Below, one piece after another: positions 1 to 8,794 of a stretch of DNA of 64,000 bases. The position numbers were made by a program, and so were the translations under genes. The notes beneath the pieces are model-generated. The model was not told the DNA's origin. It did not search any database and worked only from the letters and a program-made list of their open reading frames with translations. The stretch comes from CAVQZA01 sp963718355 (GTDB taxonomy: Bacteria > Actinomycetota > Thermoleophilia > Gaiellales > Gaiellaceae): assembly GCA_963718355.1 (NCBI GenBank), contig CAVQZA010000005.1:174672-238671 (forward strand), read 5' to 3'. Each line of letters opens with the position of its first letter. The stretch's first letter is position 1.

Positions 1-564
1 CGGATCGCCGGGCCCGAGGCGGCAGAACCAGAGGATGTCCTCCGCCAGCCGGTGCTTCGCCTCGTTCACCTCGAGGCCGGGGTAGACCTGCCCCGCCCAG
101 TGGGCCGTCGGCCATGCGCAGCCCGTCCAGCGGATCCGGCCGTCGAGGCTCGCCACGGCGACGTCGCGGATCTTCTGCATCCGGCGCGCCGCGTCGGCGG
201 CGACGCGCTCGGGCGGCAGGCCGTCGAAGACCCCGGGATCGGCCTCGCCGACGACGAACAGCGACGCGCGGTCGGCGCCCTTGCTCGCCCGCACCCTGCG
301 CGCCTGCCAGTCGGGTAGCAGCCCGAGATTCTCATCGGCCGCGTACCGGACACGCGCGGCGGCGGCGCGCGGCTCGTCGTAGGCGATGTCGACGAGCCGG
401 GCGCCGGCACGGTAGGCGGCCTCGGTCAGCGCGACGATCAGCTCCCGGTGCTCGGTGTGCGCGGCCAGGAACAGGATGTCGTCCCGCTCGAGCGCGAGGC
501 ACGTGACGGCGAGGAGATCGGCGTAGCGGGCAAGCGCCGCGGGTTCCAGCACTGGCTCCGGCAT
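1..564 (-). CDS. M29-family aminopeptidase (N-terminal part, cut by window edge)
   Basis: The minus strand is open from an ATG at 564 to the left edge (188 codons, no stop). The translation begins MPEPVLEPAALARYADLL and contains an EHRELIVALTEAAY segment and a WPTAHWAGQVYPGLEV segment. This pattern, with LARYADLL near the start and a WP-x-x-x-WA-x-x-V-P region, is typical of the N-terminal half of thermophilic M29 metallo-aminopeptidases (aminopeptidase T/S type), which release N-terminal amino acids in the cytoplasm. The metal-binding residues of that family lie in the C-terminal half, outside the window, so activity cannot be judged. It diverges from the hopanoid operon across about 55 bases. 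Confidence 0.72.
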   Translation of the reverse strand, partial: MPEPVLEPAALARYADLLAVTCLALERDDILFLAAHTEHRELIVALTEAAYRAGARLVDIAYDEPRAAAARVRYAADENLGLLPDWQARRVRASKGADRASLFVVGEADPGVFDGLPPERVAADAARRMQKIRDVAVASLDGRIRWTGCAWPTAHWAGQVYPGLEVNEAKHRLAEDILWFCRLGPGDP

Positions 565-619
565 GGCGGCAACCTACCGGGTTTGAACTTCGGAGCCGAA
601 AAAGCCAACCTGTACCGCC

Positions 620-1414
620 ATGGATCCGACAGCCGTCCAGGAGCGCGCAAGGGGTGAGAACTTCCCCGTCGCGTCTCTGCTCTTCCCGCGCGCACTGCGC
701 CCGCACCTGCGCGCGGTGTACGGCTACTGCCGGCTCGTGGACATCCTCGGCGACGAGATCGAGGGCGACCGTCTCGCGGCGCTCGACGAGCTCGAGGGCG
801 AGGTGGCCGCGTGTTACGGCGGCGGGCCGAGCTGGCCCGTGCTCGTCGAGCTGCAGCCGACGATCGCAGAGTTCGACCTTCCGCCCGAGCCGTTCCTGCG
901 GCTGATCGAGGCGAACCGGATGGATCAGCGGGTCACCGAGTACGCGAGCTGGGAGGACCTGCGCTGGTACTGCGTCCACTCCGCGGATCCGGTCGGCCGG
1001 ATCGTGCTCGGGCTCTTGCGGCGCTCGCGGGAGGCCGAGCTCGTCGCCGCCTCCGACCGCGTCTGTACCGGGCTCCAGCTCGTGAACTTCCTTCAGGACG
1101 TGCCGCGCGACCTCGAGCTCGGGCGGATCTATCTCCCCGCCGAGGAGCGGCGCCGATTCGGCGTCGAGCGCCTCGACCGGCCGAGTGCCGAGCTCACCGC
1201 GTTGCTCGCGTTCGAGGGAGAGCGCGCCCGCGAGTTGCTCGGCGCGGGGACGGTGCTCAAGGAGCGGCTCGGCGGCCGGACGGGTCGTGGCGTCGCGCTG
1301 TTCGCGCGCGGCGGGCTCGCTGCGCTGGCCGCGCTCGAGCGCGCGAACTGGGACATCTTCAGCGGCCGGCCCAGGCCCTCGCGCGCGCGGCTCGCGTGGG
1401 AGGCGCTGCGGTGA
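620..1414 (+). CDS. hpnC: HpnC, squalene-pathway condensing enzyme (presqualene-type)
   Basis: A 264-residue member of the squalene/phytoene synthase family. The start MDPTAVQERARGENFPVAS matches the HpnC signature ENFPVAS. The two Asp-rich prenyl-diphosphate motifs are present as DILGDE near residue 40 and DVPRD in the second half. In the HpnCDE route, HpnC and HpnD turn two farnesyl diphosphates into presqualene diphosphate and hydroxysqualene, and HpnE reduces the product to squalene. The ATG at 620 opens the operon. The stop overlaps the GTG of the next gene by four bases, so the two are probably translationally coupled. The first Asp-rich motif is slightly atypical (ILG where DIA is common). 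Confidence 0.9.
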   Translation: MDPTAVQERARGENFPVASLLFPRALRPHLRAVYGYCRLVDILGDEIEGDRLAALDELEGEVAACYGGGPSWPVLVELQPTIAEFDLPPEPFLRLIEANRMDQRVTEYASWEDLRWYCVHSADPVGRIVLGLLRRSREAELVAASDRVCTGLQLVNFLQDVPRDLELGRIYLPAEERRRFGVERLDRPSAELTALLAFEGERARELLGAGTVLKERLGGRTGRGVALFARGGLAALAALERANWDIFSGRPRPSRARLAWEALR

Positions 1415-2235
1415 CGACGACCGCGGAGGCATACGCCGAGGTCGAGCGGCTCACCCGCCGTCGGGCGCGGAACTTCGCCTACGGGATCATGGTGCTGCCG
1501 CGGCCGAAGCGTCGCGCGATCGCGGCGATCTACGCCTTCGCCCGCCGGGTCGACGACATCGCCGACGGCGAGCTTCCCACGACGGAGAAGCGCGCCCGGC
1601 TCGAGGAGCTGCACGGGCAACTCGACGGCTCGCCCGGCGACGACTACGCGCTCGTCGCGCTCGCCGACGCGCGCGGGCGATACCCGATCCCCGACACGGC
1701 GCTGCACTCGTTCGTCGACGGCGGTCTCCAGGACCTCGAGACGACGCGCTATGCGAGCTTCGAGGATCTCCGCGGCTACTGCCGGCTCGTCGCGGGCGCG
1801 GTCGGCGTCGCCTGCCTCCCGGTCTACGGCGGGGGCGACCCCGAGTTGGCCGAGACGCTCGGCGTCGCGCTTCAGCTGATCAACATCATCCGCGACGTCG
1901 CCGAGGACTGGTCGCTCGGCCGGGTCTATCTGCCCGGGGACGAGCTCGAGGCGTACGGCGTCGCGGAGAGCGACATCGCCGAAGCGCGGCTGACCCCGGA
2001 GCTCCAGGCGTTGCTCGGCTTCCAGGCCGGGCGCGCGCGGGCCCATCTCGCCGAGGGAGTGCGCCTGCTCGACGAGCTCGACCGCCGCAGCGCGCTCTGC
2101 GTCGGTGCGTTCGCCGGGTTGTACCGCACGACCCTCGACCGGATCGAGGCGTCGGGCTACGACGTCTTTGCCAGCCCGCCGCACCTCTCGCCGCTCGAGA
2201 AGCTGCGCATCGTCGGCGGAGGTCTCCGGCGATGA
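1411..2235 (+). CDS. hpnD: HpnD, presqualene diphosphate synthase-like enzyme
   Basis: A 274-residue squalene/phytoene synthase paralogue of the preceding gene. The GTG at 1411 overlaps the upstream stop as GTGA. The first Asp-rich motif is DDIADGE and the second DVAEDW, within the family region LQLINIIRDVAEDWSLGR. RNFAYGIMVLPRPKRRA at the N-terminus is the usual HpnD opening. It probably condenses two farnesyl diphosphates to presqualene diphosphate for hopanoid synthesis. The stop overlaps the ATG of hpnE as ATGA. Confidence 0.92.
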   Translation: MTTTAEAYAEVERLTRRRARNFAYGIMVLPRPKRRAIAAIYAFARRVDDIADGELPTTEKRARLEELHGQLDGSPGDDYALVALADARGRYPIPDTALHSFVDGGLQDLETTRYASFEDLRGYCRLVAGAVGVACLPVYGGGDPELAETLGVALQLINIIRDVAEDWSLGRVYLPGDELEAYGVAESDIAEARLTPELQALLGFQAGRARAHLAEGVRLLDELDRRSALCVGAFAGLYRTTLDRIEASGYDVFASPPHLSPLEKLRIVGGGLRR

Positions 2236-3473
2236 GAAGCGTCGTGATCGGCGGCGGCCTCGCGGGGCTCGCCGCCGCGCTGCGACTCGTCGAAGCCGGG
2301 CACGAGGTGACCGTGCTCGAGGCTCGGCCGACGCTCGGCGGCGCGGTGCAGACGCTGCCCGAGCGCGAGGGCGATCCCTCGCCGCCGCCGGACAACGGCC
2401 AGCACATCGGCCTTGCGTGCTTCACCGCGTGGCAGGAGTTCCTCGGGCTCGCGGGCTCGGCAGGCTCGCTCGACAGGCGTGCGCTCGAGCTGACGGTGCT
2501 CGACGAGCAGGGGCGCGTGGCGGTGATCTCCGACCGGCCGCTCGACCTGCTCCGGTACGGGCACCTGAGCCTGCGCAACCGACTCGGCATCATTCGCACG
2601 CTCGCGCGGCTGCGCCGGCTCGAGCCCGCCGACCACGACGACGAGACCTTCGCCGCCGCGCTCCGCTGCCCGGATCGCGTCGTCGATCGCTTCTGGGATG
2701 TCTTCATCCGCCCCGCGCTGAACCTGCGCAGCGCCGAGGCGAGCGCCGCGCTCGGGCTCTTCACCGTTCAGACCGCGCTGCTCGGAGCGAAGGGCGCGGG
2801 CGATCTGCTCCTCCCGACCGCGCCGCTCGGGGCGATGCACGGCGACGCCGCCGGCGAGACGCTTCGCGCGCGCGGCGCGGAGGTTCGGCTCGGCGCGCGG
2901 GTCGTCACCCTCGAGCCGGGCGCCGCGGTTCTCGCCGACGGAGAGCGCGTCGAGGCGGACTCGTTCATCATCGCGCTGCCTCCCTCCGAGAGCGCGCGCC
3001 TGCTTGAGGAGGACGATCCGGAGCTCGAGAGCTCTCCGATCGTGAGCGTGCACCTGCTCTTCGACCGCGAGCTGCTGCCCTATCCGCTCGCCGCGCTGCT
3101 CTCGAGCCCGGCGCACTGGGTCTTCGACCGTGGCGCGCTCACCGGGCACCGGCCCGAGCGCGGCCAGTATCTGACCGTTGTCTCGAGCGGAGCGCCCGAG
3201 CTGCTCGAGGTGCGAGGGCGGGAGCTAGTGGAGCTGATCGCGGGCGAGCTGACCTCGCGGCTCGGCCCGGCCGAGGTGCTCTGGTCGCGGGTCAGCCGCG
3301 AGCCGGAGGCGACGGTCGCCGGCCGGCCGGGCCAGGCCGCGAAGCGCCGTGGCACGGGCACCGCCCGGGCGAATGTCTTCCGCGCCGGCGCGTGGACGGA
3401 CACGGGTTGGCCGGCGACGATGGAGAGCGCGGTCCGCAGCGGCTTCGCAGCGGCGCAGATGGTGGCGGCGTGA
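2232..3473 (+). CDS. hpnE: HpnE, hydroxysqualene/squalene FAD-dependent dehydrogenase
   Basis: A 413-residue flavoprotein of the amine oxidase/phytoene desaturase type. The N-terminus MRSVVIGGGLAGLAAALRL is a Rossmann FAD-binding motif (GxGxxG) followed by the acidic ribose-binding end of strand beta-2 (VTVLEARP). NGQHIG near residue 56 and the C-terminal GAWTDTGWPATMESAVRSG, which closes the FAD site, match HpnE proteins. Its family role is reduction of hydroxysqualene to squalene, the substrate of the next gene product. ATG at 2232 overlaps hpnD; the stop at 3471-3473 overlaps the GTG of shc. Confidence 0.9.
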   Translation: MRSVVIGGGLAGLAAALRLVEAGHEVTVLEARPTLGGAVQTLPEREGDPSPPPDNGQHIGLACFTAWQEFLGLAGSAGSLDRRALELTVLDEQGRVAVISDRPLDLLRYGHLSLRNRLGIIRTLARLRRLEPADHDDETFAAALRCPDRVVDRFWDVFIRPALNLRSAEASAALGLFTVQTALLGAKGAGDLLLPTAPLGAMHGDAAGETLRARGAEVRLGARVVTLEPGAAVLADGERVEADSFIIALPPSESARLLEEDDPELESSPIVSVHLLFDRELLPYPLAALLSSPAHWVFDRGALTGHRPERGQYLTVVSSGAPELLEVRGRELVELIAGELTSRLGPAEVLWSRVSREPEATVAGRPGQAAKRRGTGTARANVFRAGAWTDTGWPATMESAVRSGFAAAQMVAA

Positions 3474-5251
3474 CGGCGACCGAATCCACGACTGCGCTCG
3501 ACAGCGTGCTCGCGCGCGGCGCCGAGCGCCTGTTCGAGCTCCAGCACGCGGACGGCTACTGGGTCGGGGAGCTCGAGTCGAACGCGACGATGGTCGCCGA
3601 GCACCTCTTCATGCTCCACTTCCTCGGGCTGCGCGACCCCGAGACGGATCGCAAGCTCGCGAACGAGCTGCTCGCGCGGCGCCGCGACGACGGCACCTGG
3701 GCGATCTGGTGGAACGGGCCGGCAGACCTCTCGGTCACCGTCGAGGCATACGTCGCGCTGAAGCTCGCGGGCATCGACGCGGGCGACGCGACCCGTGCGT
3801 ACATCCGCCGCGAGGGCGGAATCGCGAAGACGCGGATCTTCACCAAGGCGTTCCTCGCGCTGCTCGGCCAGTGGCCGTGGCACCGGATGGTGAACGTGCC
3901 GGTCGAGCTGATCCTCGCGCCGCCGGGCGCACTGCTCTCGGTCTACGACTTCGCCTGCTGGGCGCGGCAGACGCTCGTGCCGCTCTCGGTGGTGATGGCG
4001 CTGAAGCCGGTGCGCGAGACGGGAATCGACCTCGGCGAGATCGGCGCGCGGCCCGGTCGAAACCGCCGGCCGCTCGTCAACTCGGTGCGGCGGCGTGCGA
4101 TCCGGGTCGCCGAGCGGTGGGTACGCGAACGGCAGGAGGCCGACGGCTCCTGGGCCGGGATCCAGCCGCCGTGGGTCTGGTCGCTCCTGATGCTCGCCTC
4201 GCTCGGCCACGGCCGCGAGGACGAGTGCTTCCGCCGCGGGATCGACGGCTGGGCCGGCTTCCTGATCGACGAGGGCGACCGCCTACGCCCCGAGGCCTGC
4301 CAGTCGCCCGTGTGGGACACGGCGCTCGCGGTGCTCGCCTTGCGTGCGGCCGGCGTTCCCTCCGACGATCCGCGGCTCGCGAAGGCCGGCGCCTGGCTGC
4401 TGGCCGAGGAGATCACGGTGCGCGGCGACTGGGCCGTCCGCCGCCCCGAGCTCGCGCCCGGCGGCTGGGCGTTCGAGTTCCAGAACGACCTGTATCCGGA
4501 CATCGACGACACCGTGGTCGTCGCGCTCGCGCTGCGCGAGCTTCGGATCGGCGACGACGCGGTGCGCCGCGGCCTCGACTGGACGGCCGGGATGCAGTCC
4601 GAAAACGGCGGCTGGGGCGCGTTCGACGCCGACAACACCAAGGACTGGATCCCCAGGATCCCGTTCTGCGACTTCGGCGCCGTGATCGATCCACCGAGCG
4701 AGGACGTCACCGCCCACGCGCTCGAGGCGCTCGCGCCGGAGCACGGCTACGGCGACGCGGTGCGGCGCGGGCTCGACTACCTCCTCGCCGAGCAGCAGCC
4801 CGACGGCTCGTGGTGGGGGCGCTGGGGCGTCAACCACCTCTACGGAACGGGCGCCGCGCTTCCCGCGCTCGAGGCGTGCGGAATCCCACCCTCACACCCG
4901 GCGGTGGTCGACGCGCTCGCCTGGCTCGACTCGGTGCAGCAGGGCGACGGCGGTTTCGGCGAGGACGTTCTCTCCTACTCCGATCCGGAGCTGCGTGGCC
5001 GGGGCTCGGCCACGCCGTCGCAGACCGCCTGGGCGCTGATCGGCTACATCGCCGGCGCCGCCGCCGGCTCCGCCCCCGCGCAGGCGGCCGCGGACTACCT
5101 CTGCCGCGCCCAGAAGCCGGACGGCGACTGGGATGAGGTTGCCTATACAGGCACAGGGTTCCCGCTTGATTTTATGATTAGGTACCACTACTACCGCATC
5201 ACGTTCCCGATGCTGGCGCTGGGCAGATTTCGCGAAAAGGGGGCTAGATGA
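3470..5251 (+). CDS. shc: Squalene-hopene cyclase
   Basis: A 593-residue class II triterpene cyclase that converts squalene to hopene/hopanol at the membrane surface. The acid catalyst motif DxDD is seen as DIDDT at residues 344-348. Several QW repeats can be read, including QEADGSWAGIQPPW, QSENGGWGAFD, QPDGSWWGRWG and QKPDGDWDE, which stabilise the alpha/alpha-barrel fold. The family is usually about 630 residues, so this form is slightly short at the N-terminus. I chose the GTG at 3470 because it makes the GTGA overlap with hpnE and keeps the first QW-like segment; an in-frame extension upstream would lie inside hpnE. The C-terminal stop overlaps the ATG of hpnH. Confidence 0.95.
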   Translation: MTATESTTALDSVLARGAERLFELQHADGYWVGELESNATMVAEHLFMLHFLGLRDPETDRKLANELLARRRDDGTWAIWWNGPADLSVTVEAYVALKLAGIDAGDATRAYIRREGGIAKTRIFTKAFLALLGQWPWHRMVNVPVELILAPPGALLSVYDFACWARQTLVPLSVVMALKPVRETGIDLGEIGARPGRNRRPLVNSVRRRAIRVAERWVRERQEADGSWAGIQPPWVWSLLMLASLGHGREDECFRRGIDGWAGFLIDEGDRLRPEACQSPVWDTALAVLALRAAGVPSDDPRLAKAGAWLLAEEITVRGDWAVRRPELAPGGWAFEFQNDLYPDIDDTVVVALALRELRIGDDAVRRGLDWTAGMQSENGGWGAFDADNTKDWIPRIPFCDFGAVIDPPSEDVTAHALEALAPEHGYGDAVRRGLDYLLAEQQPDGSWWGRWGVNHLYGTGAALPALEACGIPPSHPAVVDALAWLDSVQQGDGGFGEDVLSYSDPELRGRGSATPSQTAWALIGYIAGAAAGSAPAQAAADYLCRAQKPDGDWDEVAYTGTGFPLDFMIRYHYYRITFPMLALGRFREKGAR

Positions 5252-6252
5252 AGTTTCCGCTCCGCTCAACGGTGGAGATCGGTAGGTACGTCGCATCGCA
5301 GCAGCGCAAGGGTGAGCGCTATCCGCTCGTCCTCATGCTCGAGCCGACACTTGCCTGCAACATCGCCTGCATCGGCTGCGGAAAGATCCGCGAGTACGAG
5401 TCGAATCGCGCGCGGCTGAGCGTCGAGGAGTGCGTCGACGCGGGCGCCCAGTGCCCCGCGCCGGTCGTCTCGATCTGCGGCGGCGAGCCGCTCGTCTACA
5501 AGGGGATCGAAGAGGTCGTCAGCGGAATGCTCGAGCTGCGCAAGACGATCGAGCTCTGCACCAACGCGCTGCGCCTCGAGGAGTTCCTCGACGTCTTCGA
5601 GCCGAGCCCGCGCCTGACCTTCGTCGTCCACCTCGACGGGATGCGCGAGATCCACGACTACGTCTGCGACTACCCGGGCCTCTGGGAGATCGCGGTCGAG
5701 TCGATCCGCAAGGCGCGCGCCGCGGGCTTCCGCGTCACCACGAACACGACCGTGTTCAAGGAGACGCAGGTCGACGACATCGTCGAGATGATGGGCTACC
5801 TCACGAACGAGGTCGGGATCGACGGGATGCTGATCGCGCCCGGCTACCAGTACTCGCAGATCGACCCGGCGCTGACGATGACGCGTGAGGAGCACGAGGT
5901 GAAGTTCCGGCAGATTCGCGCCGCGACGCGCGAGCACGGCTACCGCTGGCTCGCGACTCCGCTGTACCAGGACTTCCTCACGGGCGAGCGCAAGCTCGCG
6001 TGCGCTCCGTGGGGGTCGATCACGCGGAACCCGTACGGGTGGAAGGGGCCGTGCTACCTGCTCACGGACGGCATCTTCCCGACGTACGACGCACTACTCG
6101 AAGGGATCGAGTGGGAGGAGTACGGGCCCGGCAATGACCCGCGCTGCGAGCACTGCGGGATCCATTCGGGGTTCGAGCCCTCCGCCGCCTTCGAGGCGGC
6201 GCAAAGCGTCAAGCAGGGGGCCCGGAGCATGGCATGGACCCTCACGGGCTGA
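5248..6252 (+). CDS. hpnH: HpnH, radical SAM adenosylhopane synthase
   Basis: A 334-residue radical SAM enzyme. The cluster motif CxxxCxxC is at C37, C41 and C44 (ACNIACIGCGK), followed by the GGE motif in SICGGEPL. HpnH proteins add the 5'-deoxyadenosyl group of SAM to diploptene to give adenosylhopane, the first step in making C35 extended hopanoids. A C-terminal Cys-rich stretch (PRCEHCGIHSGFEPSAAFEA) is characteristic of the family. ATG at 5248 forms an ATGA overlap with shc. The end overlaps the next gene by 19 bases, so the cyclase, the adenosylase and the nucleosidase are tightly coupled. Confidence 0.93.
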   Translation: MKFPLRSTVEIGRYVASQQRKGERYPLVLMLEPTLACNIACIGCGKIREYESNRARLSVEECVDAGAQCPAPVVSICGGEPLVYKGIEEVVSGMLELRKTIELCTNALRLEEFLDVFEPSPRLTFVVHLDGMREIHDYVCDYPGLWEIAVESIRKARAAGFRVTTNTTVFKETQVDDIVEMMGYLTNEVGIDGMLIAPGYQYSQIDPALTMTREEHEVKFRQIRAATREHGYRWLATPLYQDFLTGERKLACAPWGSITRNPYGWKGPCYLLTDGIFPTYDALLEGIEWEEYGPGNDPRCEHCGIHSGFEPSAAFEAAQSVKQGARSMAWTLTG

Positions 6253-6809
6253 TCTTCGCCGTCGCGACCACGGCGGAGGAGCGCGCTGCCCGGCGGGCGG
6301 GCGCGACCACCGCTCTGGTCGGCCTCGGCGCGGCGAACGGGATCCCGGAGGGACGGCTCGTCTCGTTCGGGCTCGCGGGCGCGCTGCACGACGGGCTCGC
6401 GTGCGGTGACCTGATCGACGCGACGCGTGTCGTCGACGAGGCGGGCGCTGTGCTCTGGGAAGGGGCGCCGCTCGGCGTCTCCGGCGCGCGGGGCGGGACG
6501 ATCCTGGCGATGGACGTGCTCGTCGACGATCCGGCGGCGCGGCGTCGTCTGCACGAGCGGACGGGCGCGGACGCGGTCGACATGGAGAGTGGCGCGCTCG
6601 CGCGCACGGGTCGCCTCGCGGGCGTTCTGCGCGCGGTCAGCGACACGCCCGAGCGCGGGCTGAGCGGAATCGCGGGCGCGGTCGGGCCGGAGGGTCGCAC
6701 CGCGTGGGGCGGGCTGGCGCTCGCGTTCGCGCGCGCGCCGCGTGGGTTCGCGCGGGCCGCTGCGGATGCGCGGCGCGCGCTGAAGCGGCTCGAGGGTGCG
6801 TCAGCGTGA
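6234..6809 (+). CDS. hpnG: HpnG-like adenosylhopane nucleosidase/phosphorylase
   Basis: A 191-residue member of the nucleoside phosphorylase superfamily. The motif VDMESGALAR around residue 119 corresponds to the conserved MES/ME motif that binds the ribose in this fold, and LVGLGAANG and VSFGLAGALHDGLACGDLI resemble the phosphate/base-binding glycine-rich loops. HpnG removes adenine from adenosylhopane, leading to ribosylhopane and bacteriohopanetetrol. The assignment rests mainly on position between hpnH and ispH together with the fold, because the sequence is shorter and more divergent than many HpnG proteins. The stop overlaps the GTG of ispH. Confidence 0.8.
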   Translation: MDPHGLIFAVATTAEERAARRAGATTALVGLGAANGIPEGRLVSFGLAGALHDGLACGDLIDATRVVDEAGAVLWEGAPLGVSGARGGTILAMDVLVDDPAARRRLHERTGADAVDMESGALARTGRLAGVLRAVSDTPERGLSGIAGAVGPEGRTAWGGLALAFARAPRGFARAAADARRALKRLEGASA

Positions 6810-7732
6810 GCGGCGGCCGCGTCCTTCTGGCCTCGCCGCGCTCGTTCTGCGCGGGCGTCGACCGCGCGATCGAGATCGTGGAGCGGTTGCTCGCCGAGCA
6901 CGGGCCGCCCGTCTACGTCCGGCACCAGATCGTCCACAACGACCACGTGGTCGGGCGGCTCGAGCGGCTCGGCGCGGTCTTCGTCGATCACGAGGACGAC
7001 ATTCCGGCGGGCGAGATCTGCGTCCTCTCCGCCCACGGCGTCGCTCCGGAGGTCAAGGAGCGCTGCGAGGAGCGGGGCCTGCGCGTGGTGGATGCCGTGT
7101 GCCCGCTCGTGTCGAAGGTCCACGCCGAGGCTCGTCATTACGCCGACTCGGGCCACCTCGTCGCGCTGGTCGGCCATGCCGATCACGTCGAGGTGATCGG
7201 GACCCTCGGCGAGCGGCCGGGCTCGACGGTCGTCGTCGAAACACCGGAGGACGCACTCGCCCTCGAGACGAACGGCAAGCCCGTGGCGGTGATCACCCAG
7301 ACCACGCTCTCACTGGACGACGTCGCTCCGATCGTGGTCGCGCTCGAGACTCGCCTCGGGAAGCTCACGCGCCCGGCCGCCGACGACATCTGTTACGCGA
7401 CCCAGAATCGCCAGGACGCCGTCAAGCGCCTCGTCGAGGAGGCGACGCTGATCATCGTGATCGGATCGATGACCAGCTCGAACGCGCGGCGGCTCGTCGA
7501 GGTCGCCCAGGCCGCAGGGGCAGAGGCCGCGCTGATCGACAACGCGAGCGAGCTCGACCTAGCGATCCTCGAGGGACACACGACCGTCGGCGTCACCGGC
7601 GGTGCCTCGACCCCCGAGGAGCTCGTCGACGGTGTGATCGAGCGCCTCGCCGAGGCGGGCTACGACGACCTCCGCGAGATCACCGTCGCGCGCGAAGACG
7701 TGCATTTCCGTCTCCCCAGGGAGGTCGCGTGA
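6806..7732 (+). CDS. ispH: 4-hydroxy-3-methylbut-2-enyl diphosphate reductase (IspH)
   Basis: A 308-residue iron-sulfur enzyme for the last step of the MEP pathway, making isopentenyl and dimethylallyl diphosphate. The three cluster cysteines are at C15 (SFCAGV), C99 (AVCPLV) and C196 (DICYAT), at family spacing. The substrate-binding residues H(N) in QIVHNDHVV, SAHGV, GHADHVEVIGTLGE, TQTTLS and SMTSSN are also present. GTG at 6806 overlaps hpnG (GTGA) and the stop overlaps the next GTG. Its place in the hopanoid operon suggests that supply of C5 units is co-expressed with the triterpenoid branch. Confidence 0.96.
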   Translation: MSGGRVLLASPRSFCAGVDRAIEIVERLLAEHGPPVYVRHQIVHNDHVVGRLERLGAVFVDHEDDIPAGEICVLSAHGVAPEVKERCEERGLRVVDAVCPLVSKVHAEARHYADSGHLVALVGHADHVEVIGTLGERPGSTVVVETPEDALALETNGKPVAVITQTTLSLDDVAPIVVALETRLGKLTRPAADDICYATQNRQDAVKRLVEEATLIIVIGSMTSSNARRLVEVAQAAGAEAALIDNASELDLAILEGHTTVGVTGGASTPEELVDGVIERLAEAGYDDLREITVAREDVHFRLPREVA

Positions 7733-8112
7733 CCAGCGTCGAGGTGCCGTACTCGATCGCCTGCGCGCTTCCGACGCTGCAGGTGCTCGACATCACGAAC
7801 GACGTCTCGCGCGAGGTCGCGGCGCAGGCGGCCGAGGACGGGATCGTCTACGTGACAGCGACTTCGAGCCCGTGGCTCGTCCGGGTCAATGAGCGCGAAA
7901 CGGGCTTCTTCCACGATCTCGAGGAGATGCTCGGCCGGCTCGTGCCGCTGACGACACCCGAGCGCGAGCGGCTTCTGCTCGCCCTGCTCGGCCCCCGCAC
8001 CGAGCAGCTGCCGTTCGTCGGCCGTCGGCTCAGCCTCGGCCAGTGGCAGCGGATCCTGCTCGTCGGCTTCAACGGCACGCCCGGCGAGTACGAGATCACC
8101 GTCGTCGGCTAG
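7729..8112 (+). CDS. YjbQ/UPF0047-like protein lacking the usual active-site residues
   Basis: A 127-residue protein starting at a GTG that overlaps ispH by four bases. The C-terminal half, RRLSLGQWQRILLVGFNGTPGEYEITVVG, strongly resembles the end of the YjbQ/UPF0047 family (consensus LxLGTWQGIxLxExDGPRxRxVxVxxxG). The middle differs: the family's HTTAA segment is replaced by TSSPW, and the region that normally carries conserved histidines (GNAxAHxxA) is absent. Family members have been linked to a weak thiamin-phosphate synthase activity, but I would not transfer that function here. Its role is unknown. As last gene of the operon it may be co-expressed with isoprenoid synthesis. Confidence 0.6.
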   Translation: MTSVEVPYSIACALPTLQVLDITNDVSREVAAQAAEDGIVYVTATSSPWLVRVNERETGFFHDLEEMLGRLVPLTTPERERLLLALLGPRTEQLPFVGRRLSLGQWQRILLVGFNGTPGEYEITVVG

Positions 8113-8155
8113 CCGAACGTTGACCAGCCTGCCCTAAAAAGCGCACACTTGAGCT

Positions 8156-8794
8156 GTGACCCGTGCGCGTCGTCACCGGCGGCTCTCAGCCGCGTTTGCA
8201 TTCGGCCTTCTGGCCTTCGTGGCGGAGCTCGTCGGGCGGAGCCTGACCCACCGCCTCGACGTCGGCAGGCACGTCGGCGCGGGGAGCTACGCGACCACTG
8301 ACTACTACCCGATCCTCCTGATCGTGGTGAAGGTGATCTGCGCGCTGGCCGTCGCCGCGGTCGGCTGGCGCATCGCACGGGCGATGATCGCGGCGCGGTC
8401 GGCCCGGCTGCGACTCGGCGCCGGGCGTGCGCCGCGGCTGCGCGTCGAGCTCTCGCCCCGGCTCTGGCTGCTCTCGTTCTCGCTGACCGCGCTGATCTAT
8501 CTGGTGCAGACCGATGCGGAGCGGCTTGCCGGCGGCCAGTGGCCACTGCTCGCGCCCTGGATGCACTCGTCGGCACTGCCGATCTTCTCGCTGCTCGCGA
8601 TTCTGGTTGCGCTCGTCTTCGGCGCTGTCACGCGCTGGCTTTCGGAGCTCGACCAGTTCGTCGAGCGTGCGCGCAATGCGATGCGTGCGCGCGTCGGCCC
8701 TGAGTTGCAGCTCCGCCCGTACACCTTCCTCGCACCGCCACGGCGGCTCTTCGGGCTCGCGTTCGAGTCGCGCCCGCCGCCCACGCCGGCCTGA
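8156..8794 (+). CDS. Hypothetical four-helix membrane protein
   Basis: A 212-residue protein starting at GTG 8156, not recognised as a named family. Four hydrophobic segments can be read at about residues 11-29, 51-73, 102-118 and 138-158, separated by an Arg-rich cytoplasmic-looking loop (residues 72-100). The C-terminal 50 residues are basic and soluble and end in a Pro-rich tail. The 43-base gap upstream holds a TTGACC hexamer but no convincing -10 box at standard spacing. It precedes a group of small membrane proteins and CopCD on the same strand, so a link to that group is possible but unproven. Confidence 0.6.
   Translation: MTRARRHRRLSAAFAFGLLAFVAELVGRSLTHRLDVGRHVGAGSYATTDYYPILLIVVKVICALAVAAVGWRIARAMIAARSARLRLGAGRAPRLRVELSPRLWLLSFSLTALIYLVQTDAERLAGGQWPLLAPWMHSSALPIFSLLAILVALVFGAVTRWLSELDQFVERARNAMRARVGPELQLRPYTFLAPPRRLFGLAFESRPPPTPA

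Noticed and set aside
6168..6190. GGGTTCGAGCCC stretch resembling a tRNA T-arm
   Set aside because: It lies within the conserved HpnH C-terminus (HSGFEPSAAFEA), with no acceptor stem or anticodon arm around it.
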